DNA from: an uncultured Christensenella sp.
Lineage (GTDB): Bacteria; Bacillota; Clostridia; Christensenellales; UBA3700
Reading direction: 5' to 3'
NCBI GenBank assembly: GCA_910579785.1
Contig: CAJTVJ010000005.1
Location: forward strand, 3,779-67,778
DNA: 64,000 nt
The notes below the pieces were generated by a model that had not been told where the DNA came from, ran no database searches, and worked only from the letters and a program-made list of their open reading frames with translations. The first letter of the stretch is position 1, and each line of letters opens with the position of its first letter. A program made the position numbers and the translations under genes. Below, piece by piece: positions 1-7,035 of the stretch.

Positions 1-1379
1 ACTCCGCTTGGCAAAGTCGCTGTCGCCACACCGCCGTTAAACTCTGCCGTTGCCTGATACTTGACTTCTCCGTTGCCAGACTTATCTGCAAGCAATATAA
101 TAGCACTGCCGCCCTGTCCTGACTTGGTCACAGATACCTTGTTGCCAGACAAAGTTATATCCGGAGCGCTTGATATGTTTTCATTATAGTTGACGTAGTC
201 CGCTGTCTTCAAATATACCTTATATGCCGGCTTGCCACCATTAACTGTACTTACAGGCGCAAATACCATATCATTTGTTGACACATCGGAGGATGTCGCA
301 TATATTACGTTGACATCGTCAAAAACAAATGCTGGACGAATGCCAATCATTTCAGTGACATAATTTATACCCACATAGCCATTAACAACAAAAAATGCAA
401 GAGAATCGCTGCCATTATGTCCCGCTGTACGTAACCACCATGCATAACTCGTATCATTTCTCGTGTATAAATAATCCGAAATTACTGAACCGCTGTTGTC
501 GTGATAACCCGGATAAAACTCTGATTCCTCTGTCCAACTGCTATTAGCTTTTTTGGCATATACCTCGCCACTGTCGCCAAAACCGTATGCCGTATTATTT
601 ATATCGTAATAATCGAGCAAAAACAGATTGTCAGAAGTACTTTCTATAACACTTGTTCCGACTTGCGAAGCATAAGTACCGGGAACGCCATTGATACCTA
701 CCGGAGCATATTGACCTTTGCCTGTTCCTACGATATTATTAGTCTTGTAACATGGCGATGAAGTACTATATCCCCAATTCTTGGTTTCATACTTCTTGCT
801 TGACAGTATGTTATTTCGTTCTTGCTCACTAAATAATTTATAAAACCAAGAATTGCTAATGGGAATATTTGTCGTAGCCGTAGGTAATACCGTTGGACTT
901 ACTACGTCGCTAATAAAATCTCCACCGTTTAGCACTGCTCTGATTTCGCTTGTTCCCCAATAAGCATAGTATGGATTGGTCTGCCTAGTATGATATCTTT
1001 GTGTTCCTACTAAATAGTCCGACATAAGCAACATGCCACCATTGCTATATTTTGTATCATTGGCAGATAATACTCTCCACTTTATTGCCCCTGTATGAGC
1101 ATTGGTGCCCGTATTACCATTTATATTGTTGAAATTGTCTCCAAAATAAATATAATCGTTTTGAGCGCCTTGGATAACCTTAGAAAAATGATCTTGACTT
1201 ATTCCATTTTCATTGAGATTAAGCACAGACGCAGTGCCTGGCACAACCGCAGCTGCTGTTACCTCTTCCCCTTCAAATCTGCTGTAATTGCTAAAAACGG
1301 TACAAAGTATTATTGTAAGCATGAGCAAAATACATGCCGGTACCAACAAGTATTTTCCCTTAATAATATGTTTATTCAT
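1..1379 (-). CDS. Secreted or anchored DUF6273-type protein, C-terminus cut by window edge
   Basis: An open frame runs from an ATG at 1379 to the left edge without a stop, giving 459 residues of an incomplete protein. An AGAGGT ribosome binding site lies about 8 bases upstream of the ATG. Residues about 10-30 form one hydrophobic segment after a basic start, so the protein is exported or anchored outside the membrane. The middle contains WWLRT near residue 314 and GIRPAF near residue 346, the paired motifs typical of DUF6273 domains, which are found in many large surface proteins of gut Clostridia. The part after about residue 380 looks like the start of an Ig-like or stalk region (repeated short beta-strand-like segments). 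Function is unknown. The DUF6273 assignment is by motif recognition only. Confidence 0.8.
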   Translation of the reverse strand, partial: MNKHIIKGKYLLVPACILLMLTIILCTVFSNYSRFEGEEVTAAAVVPGTASVLNLNENGISQDHFSKVIQGAQNDYIYFGDNFNNINGNTGTNAHTGAIKWRVLSANDTKYSNGGMLLMSDYLVGTQRYHTRQTNPYYAYWGTSEIRAVLNGGDFISDVVSPTVLPTATTNIPISNSWFYKLFSEQERNNILSSKKYETKNWGYSTSSPCYKTNNIVGTGKGQYAPVGINGVPGTYASQVGTSVIESTSDNLFLLDYYDINNTAYGFGDSGEVYAKKANSSWTEESEFYPGYHDNSGSVISDYLYTRNDTSYAWWLRTAGHNGSDSLAFFVVNGYVGINYVTEMIGIRPAFVFDDVNVIYATSSDVSTNDMVFAPVSTVNGGKPAYKVYLKTADYVNYNENISSAPDITLSGNKVSVTKSGQGGSAIILLADKSGNGEVKYQATAEFNGGVATATLPSG

Positions 1380-1798
1380 TCTCAGGACCTCTTTTGCATA
1401 CCTCTTCTTGTCACATATATCAAAATAAACTCACACGTAGACTTACTCATTGCTAATAATACTTTAGGATTTACTCTTGCAAAATCTAAACGTATTGCTA
1501 ATCCTCACTTTTGGTTAACGCAATACCATTTAATTATTAGCCATATAATTTAAGTTTTTTTGATTTGATACAATCGCTAAGACTATCTGTATTAGTACAA
1601 ATATTCCAAGAAAAGTATACTTAAACTGACCTGTCAATATTGATTCTAACGCGCGCGCGAAATATACTTTTTATAAAAAAATACGCCGTTTCACGATATA
1701 GAAATGGCAAGTCAGTAAATGTATACTTTTCTTAGAATGGGTGTAATTGACTTTAAAAATAGAATGAAAATGTTTGATTATTATATGTGTTTTTAATA
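1380..1798. other. Intergenic region with a 136-base inverted-repeat element
   Basis: AT-rich spacer upstream of the secreted protein. I see no convincing gene here. The nonamer ATTGCTAAT occurs at about 1448 and 1492. The inverted repeat at 1603-1738 is listed separately. Confidence 0.6.
1603..1738. repeat. Inverted repeat with 36-base arms, MITE-like
   Basis: The arms 1603-1638 and 1703-1738 are inverted copies that match at 29 of 36 positions, including the shared core AAGAAAAGTATAC. The 64-base interior has a CGCGCGCG run and an AT-rich stretch and no ORF. The layout is like a small non-autonomous element or a long hairpin. No target-site duplication is obvious to me. Confidence 0.55.
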
Positions 1799-2130
1799 GG
1801 ATGAGACTTCTCCGCTCCGTTTCACTTCGGTCGAAGTGACCTGGGCGTTCACCGCGACTTTAAAATACACAATCACTTTACAGAGCAAAGTGATTGCTAA
1901 ACTAACAGTCGGGTTCCGCCCCTACCGACCAAACGAAAATGCACGCTTACGCTACATTTTGTCGGTACTTATTTAACTCGTTGAGACCTCTCCGCGTAGG
2001 GCGTAAGGAGCGGAGCGACGGCATAGCGAGCAAGCAGGTGCGTCTCGTGCGAGCGTCGGTGACGATTATACCCCAAACTCGTAATTATATAGTCATTTCG
2101 ACTGAAACGCAGTGGAATGGAGAAATCTAA
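1799..2130. repeat. Dispersed modular repeat cluster 1 (modules A, C, A, B, A)
   Basis: This cluster contains all three dispersed units. Module A is the short unit with the core TCTCCGC...GGTCGAAGTGAC. Module C is the unit beginning AAAATACACAATCACTT and ending in GCTACATTTTGTCGGTAC. Module B is the unit GTAAGGAGCGGAGCGACGGC followed by GCGAGCGTCGGTGACGATTA. The same units recur in at least ten other spacers of the window. Short open frames inside the cluster are not credible genes. Confidence 0.85.
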
Positions 2131-2154
2131 TCCTTGTGAATTTAAACTAAAACA

Positions 2155-2189
2155 AAATAAATACGCGACTAAAAGTCGCGTATTTATTT
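2155..2189. terminator. Strong bidirectional terminator hairpin
   Basis: A perfect 16-base stem (arms 2155-2170 and 2174-2189, GC-rich core ACGCGACT) with a 3-base loop and A/T-rich outer ends. It lies 3 bases beyond the stop codon of the minus-strand small ORF at 2192-2329, so it most likely ends that transcript. Confidence 0.85.
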
Positions 2190-2191
2190 GA

Positions 2192-2329
2192 TTAGTCGAG
2201 GACTTTTATAATTTTGTCCTTAATAGCCTTTTTCCCTTGCTCCATAATCGTAGACTTCATCTTTGACGAAGCTACGACCGCAGTCAAAACGCCGGCTCCA
2301 AAACCTAGCATCAATCCAGCTTTCAACAT
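2192..2329 (-). CDS. Small 45-residue membrane protein
   Basis: A short gene supported by context rather than by homology. ATG at 2329 is preceded by GGAGGTGGACAA, an ideal ribosome binding site, and the stop is followed within 3 bases by a strong terminator. Residues 3-20 form a Gly/Ala/Val-rich hydrophobic helix. The rest is a lysine-rich amphipathic segment, an arrangement like a very short YtxH-type protein. I do not recognise a family with certainty. It lies downstream of a spacer after iscU and seems to be a separate transcription unit. Confidence 0.7.
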   Translation of the reverse strand: MLKAGLMLGFGAGVLTAVVASSKMKSTIMEQGKKAIKDKIIKVLD

Positions 2330-2496
2330 TTGTCCACCTCCATAGCTTAGTTGCGCATTACTTTGATAAGTATTCGCCTATGCTTAGTGTGTACGCAAAA
2401 GGAATTTTTAAATATACAAATGCGGTTTTGCCTTGGAAAATTTAGGATATTCAAAGATTACAAAAATATTCTTAGGCAAATATTCCCTGTCGTCTT

Positions 2497-2874
2497 TTAT
2501 TTATTTTCTGCCTTTTTGCTTCGATAGTCATTGATGGCTTCTTTTATAGCTTCTTCTGCAAGCACGCTGCAATGTATCTTTTGCGGAGGCAGACCTTCAA
2601 GTTCTTCTACTACTTCTGCGTTGGTGAGATTAAGAGCCTCGTCAAGCGTCATACCCTTGACCATTTCTGTGGCAGTAGAACTTGTAGCAATAGCAGCCGC
2701 GCAACCAAACGTCCTGAACTTAGCGTCCACTATCCTATCGTCCTCTATCTTCAAACTTATCTCCATTATATCTCCGCAAGCGGCATTGCCAACTTTGCCT
2801 ACGCCGTCGGCATTCTCAATAAATCCCACGTTTTTGGGATTGGCAAACGCTTCTTTTACTTTATCGTTATACAT
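2497..2874 (-). CDS. iscU: Iron-sulfur cluster scaffold protein IscU/NifU-like
   Basis: 125 residues, the size of an IscU-type scaffold, on which a [2Fe-2S] or [4Fe-4S] cluster is assembled before delivery to target proteins in the cytosol. The three ligand cysteines are present: Cys33 in NAACGD with the conserved Asp35, Cys58 in TFGCAAA, and Cys102 in IHCSVLA. The IscU-type LPPQKIHCS segment marks it as NifU N-terminal family, not the SufU zinc type. It follows iscS after 11 bases and belongs to the rrf2-iscS-iscU operon. No HscA/HscB/Fdx genes follow, which is normal for minimal Clostridial isc loci. Confidence 0.93.
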   Translation of the reverse strand: MYNDKVKEAFANPKNVGFIENADGVGKVGNAACGDIMEISLKIEDDRIVDAKFRTFGCAAAIATSSTATEMVKGMTLDEALNLTNAEVVEELEGLPPQKIHCSVLAEEAIKEAINDYRSKKAENK

Positions 2875-2885
2875 AATATGCTCCT

Positions 2886-4061
2886 TTATTTGTTGTAAAG
2901 AGGCGACATTTTACGAAGTATGTCAATCGTCTCTTTAAGTTTTTCTAACGTGTATTTTGCTTCGTCCAAAGTGTTGTTTTTGCCAAAGGAAAACCTTATT
3001 GATCCATGAGCGACCTCTATCGGTACGCCTATCGACAAAAGTACGTACGACGGCTCCAAAGATCCGGACGAACATGCCGAGCCGCTTGATACTGCTATGC
3101 CTGCCATATCCAATCTCATAAGTATCGATTCTCCCTCAACGTACTTAAAAGAAAAATTGGCGTTGGAAGGCAATCTTTTGGACGTGTCCTTTGGTCCGTT
3201 GTAATATATATCGTCGATGGAAGCAAGCACGTTCTCTACAAAATAGTCTCTTATCGACGAAATATGCGCGTTATTTTTCTCCATACCGTCGATAGCCATT
3301 TCTATCGCCTTGCCCATACCTACGATGGCAGGCGTATTGATAGTCGAAGCTCTCAAATTACGCTCCTGCTCTCCGCCGTCCATAAATCTGTTGATTTTCA
3401 AGCCGTTGCGCTTATACAGCACGCCTACACCCTTAGGACCGTAAAATTTATGTCCGCTCATTGACAGCAAATCAATATTGTCTTTTACAACGTCGATAGG
3501 CACGTTGCCCACCGCCTGCACTGCGTCGGTATGAAATGCCACGTTGTGACTTTTTGCTATCTCGCCTATCTTGCCAAAAGGCTGAATCGAACCTATTTCG
3601 TTGTTGGCTGTCATTATGCTGATAAGTATCGTGTCGGGTCTGATTGCATTTTGCAATTCGTCCAAGCTTATGATTCCCTCGCTGTCAACGGAAAGATACG
3701 TCACTTCAAACCCCTGCTTTTGCAAGCTCTCGCACGTCTTTATCACCGCAGGATGCTCTATGCAAGATGTGATTATATGTTTCCCCTTGTCGGCGCGGGC
3801 ATATGCAATGCCCTTGATTGCCCAATTATCGCTCTCGGTGCCGCCCGACGTAAAATATATTTCGCTTGGCTTTGCTCCTATCGCCTTGGCAATCTTTTCT
3901 CTCGCCTCGTCTACGGCTTTGCTTGCGAGCCTTCCGCAAAAGTGCTGGGAAGAGGCATTGCCGAAAACTTCCGTAAAATACGGCGTCATCTCTTTAAGCA
4001 CTTCGGGGTCGGTATACGTCGTGGCTGAATTATCTAAATAAATAAACTTATCTTTATCCAT
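2886..4061 (-). CDS. iscS: Cysteine desulfurase IscS/NifS
   Basis: A 391-residue PLP enzyme of aminotransferase class V that takes sulfur from cysteine as a persulfide and passes it to IscU and other acceptors. Visible residues: His103 in EHP, Asp179 and Gln182 around the PLP ring, the PLP lysine Lys205 in SGHKFYGPKG, and the persulfide Cys330 in the SSGSACSSGS loop. The long mobile catalytic loop is of the NifS/IscS type (group I), not SufS. The start at 4061 has GAGG upstream, inside the end of the rrf2 gene; the two genes are separated by 1 base, so they are translationally coupled. Confidence 0.96.
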   Translation of the reverse strand: MDKDKFIYLDNSATTYTDPEVLKEMTPYFTEVFGNASSQHFCGRLASKAVDEAREKIAKAIGAKPSEIYFTSGGTESDNWAIKGIAYARADKGKHIITSCIEHPAVIKTCESLQKQGFEVTYLSVDSEGIISLDELQNAIRPDTILISIMTANNEIGSIQPFGKIGEIAKSHNVAFHTDAVQAVGNVPIDVVKDNIDLLSMSGHKFYGPKGVGVLYKRNGLKINRFMDGGEQERNLRASTINTPAIVGMGKAIEMAIDGMEKNNAHISSIRDYFVENVLASIDDIYYNGPKDTSKRLPSNANFSFKYVEGESILMRLDMAGIAVSSGSACSSGSLEPSYVLLSIGVPIEVAHGSIRFSFGKNNTLDEAKYTLEKLKETIDILRKMSPLYNK

Positions 4062-4062
4062 A

Positions 4063-4506
4063 TTAAACCTCGTTTGTAATCAAATTTGACAGCGACATAC
4101 CGTCCAAGCACTCGTTGATAGCAATATATAATTTATTCCAAACTTCATACGTCGAACAATTACATTTATCGTCACACTCGCCCGACGAATCGGTAGAACA
4201 CTTGCACTTGTTGTCGCACTCGCCCGAAAGACAGTCGATTATGACAAGTCCGTCTTCAAGCACCCTGAGTACGTCGCCAACTGATATATTGTCGGGATCT
4301 TTGGCAAGAAAGTATCCGCCGCTGGCTCCTCGATTGGCATAGACAAGCCCTGCTTTGCGAAGCGAAGACAAAAGCTGTTCAAGATACTTATCGCTAAGTC
4401 CCAAATCCGACGACATGACGGATAGGCTTATCACCCCGTCGCCGTAGCGCTCAGCCATATAGCACATAGCCTTTAAACCATATCTGGCCTTTGAAGATAA
4501 TTTCAT
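4063..4506 (-). CDS. iscR: Rrf2-family regulator (IscR-like) with duplicated cysteine cluster
   Basis: 147 residues. The N-terminal winged helix (about residues 1-70, with LSSKARYGLKAM and RGASGGYFLAKDP) is typical of Rrf2 regulators that sense Fe-S cluster status or cysteine. The C-terminal half normally holds three cluster cysteines. Here there are eight: 92, 97, 101, 103, 111, 115, 117 and 133. They fall in two near-identical blocks, GECDNKCKCST and GECDDKCNCST, separated by a few residues, which looks like an in-frame tandem duplication. As first gene of the isc operon it probably represses its own promoter when the cluster is loaded. The palindrome overlapping the start site supports this. 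The name iscR is by analogy. Confidence 0.88.
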   Translation of the reverse strand: MKLSSKARYGLKAMCYMAERYGDGVISLSVMSSDLGLSDKYLEQLLSSLRKAGLVYANRGASGGYFLAKDPDNISVGDVLRVLEDGLVIIDCLSGECDNKCKCSTDSSGECDDKCNCSTYEVWNKLYIAINECLDGMSLSNLITNEV

Positions 4507-4519
4507 TACGCCCTCATTC

Positions 4520-4536
4520 CCTAGTAATTTACTAGG
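4520..4536 (-). promoter_or_regulatory. Probable Rrf2/IscR operator
   Basis: A perfect palindrome with 8-base arms, CCTAGTAA and TTACTAGG, around one central base. It sits just downstream of the -10 box of the isc promoter, over the expected transcription start, where a bound repressor would block initiation. Rrf2-family regulators bind palindromes of this size. Confidence 0.75.
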
Positions 4537-4540
4537 TATT

Positions 4541-4569
4541 ATTTTACGCTATTGTTGTGCGCTTGTCAA
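4541..4569 (-). promoter_or_regulatory. Promoter of the isc operon
   Basis: Minus strand: TTGACA at 4569-4564, a 17-base spacer, and TAAAAT at 4546-4541. It reads towards the rrf2 start at 4506 with a leader of about 30 bases. Confidence 0.8.
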
Positions 4570-4589
4570 CAACTTTTATACATATAAAT

Positions 4590-4630
4590 AAAAATACGCC
4601 CCCTGCATAAGCAAAAGACGCATTTTGTTT
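4590..4630 (-). terminator. Terminator after the DUF898-like gene
   Basis: On the minus strand AAAATGCGTC pairs with GGGCGTATTTT (10 pairs including G-U), followed by TTATTT. It lies about 20 bases past the stop codon at 4646. Confidence 0.6.
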
Positions 4631-4645
4631 TTTGATTTTTATTAT

Positions 4646-4930
4646 TCAGCCTTGATGTGAATATACTTGATGTGGAACTTCAACATTCTTGCAGGTACCC
4701 AGAAAGAATAGATGCCGTTTGCCGCCTGTGCAGGTATATTCTATCTTGTTGCCGTCAACGGTAGTGTTGTTGCATACATATCCAACAACCCATACAACCA
4801 TCCAAGGAAATGCAATGAAAGCCGTACATGCCGATACGAGTCCAACCAAGAAAAGTCTCAGCCAAAGTCCGAATGCTCCAATGTGGCAAACTGTCTTTTG
4901 GTTTTCTGCGACGTTTTGATTCTCTGCCAT
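4646..4930 (-). CDS. Small DUF898-like membrane protein
   Basis: 94 residues. Residues about 22-55 hold a long hydrophobic region that may cross the membrane once or twice. It is followed by NNTTVDGNKIEYTCTGG, which resembles the conserved NNT.IDG....F.GTG motif of DUF898 (YjgN-like) membrane proteins. Full DUF898 proteins are several times longer, so this is a single minimal unit. AAGGAGG lies 9 bases before the ATG, and a clear promoter lies upstream. Function unknown. Confidence 0.7.
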   Translation of the reverse strand: MAENQNVAENQKTVCHIGAFGLWLRLFLVGLVSACTAFIAFPWMVVWVVGYVCNNTTVDGNKIEYTCTGGKRHLFFLGTCKNVEVPHQVYSHQG

Positions 4931-4965
4931 AACCTTTATCCTCCTTAATAAGTATTACTAGATGT

Positions 4966-4994
4966 AGTATAACCATATAAGATGGCTTTGTCAA
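4966..4994 (-). promoter_or_regulatory. Promoter of the DUF898-like gene
   Basis: Minus strand TTGACA (4994-4989), 17-base spacer, TATACT (4971-4966), then an AAGGAGG ribosome binding site and the ATG at 4930. Confidence 0.75.
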
Positions 4995-5046
4995 GACTTT
5001 TAGTAATGAAATTTAAAGTTTTTGTAAAATTATGGCAGAAATACTT

Positions 5047-5502
5047 TCACGTGCAAATTTTAGCTATATAATTCGTCAAATATGAATAGCATTTATATTG
5101 ATTTCCGTTTATTTCTATGCAATCGCCTCTAACTTCAAATGATTTTTCGCTACCGTCTTTCATCTTAAAAATTATACCGCTATAACCACCGTCATATTGC
5201 ATACTTGTCTTTTTAAATCTTGTCTTAGAAAATTCCGTCAATATATATTCTATCTGTTGAGAGTCAAGCTCTAACTCTTGTCTTTGAGTATCTATATTTG
5301 AAAGATCATTATGATACAAATATGCAGATTCAACGGCATTTGTATCAATATTAAGCAAATCTTCTCCCGACTTCCAAATTGCAATATAAGTAATAAGTAT
5401 CGATGATAGAATTATCACAACCACTGTCATGACAGAAAACAATATCCAACCTAGTTTCATTTTCATTTTATACTCCTTACTCATACAACTGATATTTTTC
5501 AT
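5047..5502 (-). CDS. Hypothetical single-pass membrane protein
   Basis: About 151 residues from the ATG at 5502, which has AAGGGG 8 bases upstream. A second in-frame ATG at 5466 has a better ribosome binding site (AAGGAG, 6 bases) and could be the true start (139 residues). One hydrophobic helix of about 23 residues follows a basic start, then a soluble outside domain of about 100 residues. The frame is open further up to 5535 but without a ribosome binding site. I do not recognise the family. Confidence 0.75.
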   Translation of the reverse strand: MKNISCMSKEYKMKMKLGWILFSVMTVVVIILSSILITYIAIWKSGEDLLNIDTNAVESAYLYHNDLSNIDTQRQELELDSQQIEYILTEFSKTRFKKTSMQYDGGYSGIIFKMKDGSEKSFEVRGDCIEINGNQYKCYSYLTNYIAKICT

Positions 5503-5521
5503 AATATTTCCCCTTTTAAAT

Positions 5522-5550
5522 ATTATATAATACAATATTATAATTGTAAA
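5522..5550 (-). promoter_or_regulatory. Promoter of the single-pass membrane protein gene
   Basis: Minus strand TTTACA (5550-5545), 17-base spacer, TATAAT (5527-5522). The transcription start would lie near 5515, about 13 bases before the ATG at 5502. Confidence 0.7.
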
Positions 5551-5581
5551 TATAAATATTTAAATAAATATGTGTAAAATA

Positions 5582-5625
5582 AATGCACCGCCGCTGACTA
5601 AAAGCCTTTGGGGTGCATTTTTCTT
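5582..5625 (-). terminator. Terminator downstream of glyA
   Basis: AAATGCACC and GGTGCATTT arms around a GC-rich loop, with T-rich flanks on both strands. It lies about 70 bases beyond the glyA stop codon. Confidence 0.6.
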
Positions 5626-5690
5626 CGATACTTTAACAATATAAATTCGCGTAAGCCGTATTGGACTCGGCACGCAATTTATACGGTGTA

Positions 5691-6947
5691 TTATCTGATT
5701 ATATCGTTGGCATAAATAGGATATTTCTTGCAAAGAGCCGCAACTTTTGCAGAAACGCGCTCAACAGCCTCTTCTTTGTTGTCAACAAGATCGGCAATAC
5801 ACTCTGCAATGACTATCATATCCTCTTCTTTCATGCCTCTTGAAGTGACGGCAGGAGTGCCTATACGTACGCCGGAAGTGACAAACGGCTTTTGGGTGTC
5901 AAAAGGTATTGCATTCTTGTTGGCGGTGATATGTGCCTTGTCAAGAAGAGCTTCAAGCTCCTTGCCCGTCATTCCCTTTGCGGTCAAATCGATAAGCATC
6001 AAGTGATTGTCTGTGCCGCCCGATACAAGGTCAATGCCCTTGTCAAGCAACGTCTTGGCAAGCACTTGCGCATTCTTGACGATCTGTCTTTGATATTCCT
6101 TAAATTCCTCGCTCATGGCTTCTTTAAGCGCAACAGCCTTTGCTGCAATTATGTGCATAAGCGGTCCGCCTTGTGTGCCCGGGAAAATAGCCTTGTTGAT
6201 TTTGAGAGCAAGTTCTTCATTGTTGGTGAGGATAAGTCCGCCTCTCGGTCCTCTCAAAGTCTTGTGGGTAGTCGTCGTAACTACGTCGGCATAAGGTACG
6301 GGATTTGCATGGCAGCCTGCCGCAACAAGTCCTGCGATGTGCGCCATATCAACCATCAGATATGCGCCTACGCTGTCTGCTATCTCTCTGAACTTCTTAA
6401 AATCCAAAGCTCTCGGATATGCGCTTGCTCCTGCAAGAATAAGCTTTGGCTTGCACTCCTTTGCAAGGCTTGCTATCTTGTCATAATCTATCATGCAGGT
6501 CTTTTCGTCAACCTCGTAAGGAACGATGTTGAAATACTTGCCGGATATGTTGACAGGACTGCCGTGCGAAAGGTGTCCGCCGTGAGCAAGGCTCATGCTG
6601 AGCACTGTGTCGCCGGGTTGCATAAGCGCAACGAAAGTTGCCAAATTGGCATTGGCGCCGCTGTGAGGTTGTACGTTGGCGTACTTAGCGCCAAACAGCT
6701 CGCATGCTCTTGCGATAGCAAGATTCTCGACTATGTCGACATACTCACAACCGCCGTAATATCTCTTTGCCGAATATCCCTCGGCATACTTGTTGGTCAA
6801 ATGCGATCCTGCCGCAGCCATAACCGCAGGGGTAACAATATTTTCGCTTGCGATAAGCTCGATATTGCCTTGTTGACGGGCAAGTTCTAATTCCAAAGCG
6901 TCGCATACTTCGGGATCGGTGTCTCTTATAACTTTAAAATCTATCAT
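5691..6947 (-). CDS. glyA: Serine hydroxymethyltransferase
   Basis: A 418-residue cytosolic PLP enzyme that converts serine plus tetrahydrofolate to glycine plus 5,10-methylene-THF, the main source of one-carbon units. Landmarks are [10 protein letters not shown] near residue 30, the [11 protein letters not shown] loop near 57-66, His203 in [10 protein letters not shown], and the PLP lysine Lys229 in [14 protein letters not shown]. Length is normal. TTTAGGAG lies 6 bases before the ATG. It is a single-gene unit between a terminator and its own upstream region. I see no riboswitch in front of it. Confidence 0.97.
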   Translation of the reverse strand: MIDFKVIRDTDPEVCDALELELARQQGNIELIASENIVTPAVMAAAGSHLTNKYAEGYSAKRYYGGCEYVDIVENLAIARACELFGAKYANVQPHSGANANLATFVALMQPGDTVLSMSLAHGGHLSHGSPVNISGKYFNIVPYEVDEKTCMIDYDKIASLAKECKPKLILAGASAYPRALDFKKFREIADSVGAYLMVDMAHIAGLVAAGCHANPVPYADVVTTTTHKTLRGPRGGLILTNNEELALKINKAIFPGTQGGPLMHIIAAKAVALKEAMSEEFKEYQRQIVKNAQVLAKTLLDKGIDLVSGGTDNHLMLIDLTAKGMTGKELEALLDKAHITANKNAIPFDTQKPFVTSGVRIGTPAVTSRGMKEEDMIVIAECIADLVDNKEEAVERVSAKVAALCKKYPIYANDIIR

Positions 6948-6978
6948 AAGTATCTCCTAAATAAATATTTACTATTTT

Positions 6979-7008
6979 ATATTATCATATTTCTTGCAAT
7001 TTAATCAA
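6979..7008 (-). promoter_or_regulatory. Possible glyA promoter
   Basis: Minus strand TTGATT (7008-7003), 18-base spacer, TAATAT (6984-6979). A moderate match only. Confidence 0.45.
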
Positions 7009-7035
7009 CAAAATAACACGCATTATTTTAATGAC

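Noticed and set aside
1095..1553. A plus-strand open frame of 152 codons overlapping the start of the DUF6273 gene
   Set aside because: It is antisense to the signal-peptide end of a sound gene, lacks a ribosome binding site, and the rest is AT-rich noise.
1939..2130. A plus-strand open frame within repeat cluster 1 (and a similar one at 34611-34829)
   Set aside because: The sequence is the repeat itself; other copies of the same units carry stops and shifts in the same frame.
5892..6890. A plus-strand open frame of 332 codons opposite glyA
   Set aside because: It lies wholly antisense to an unmistakable SHMT gene, has no ribosome binding site and encodes a Cys/Arg/Leu-rich sequence typical of shadow frames.
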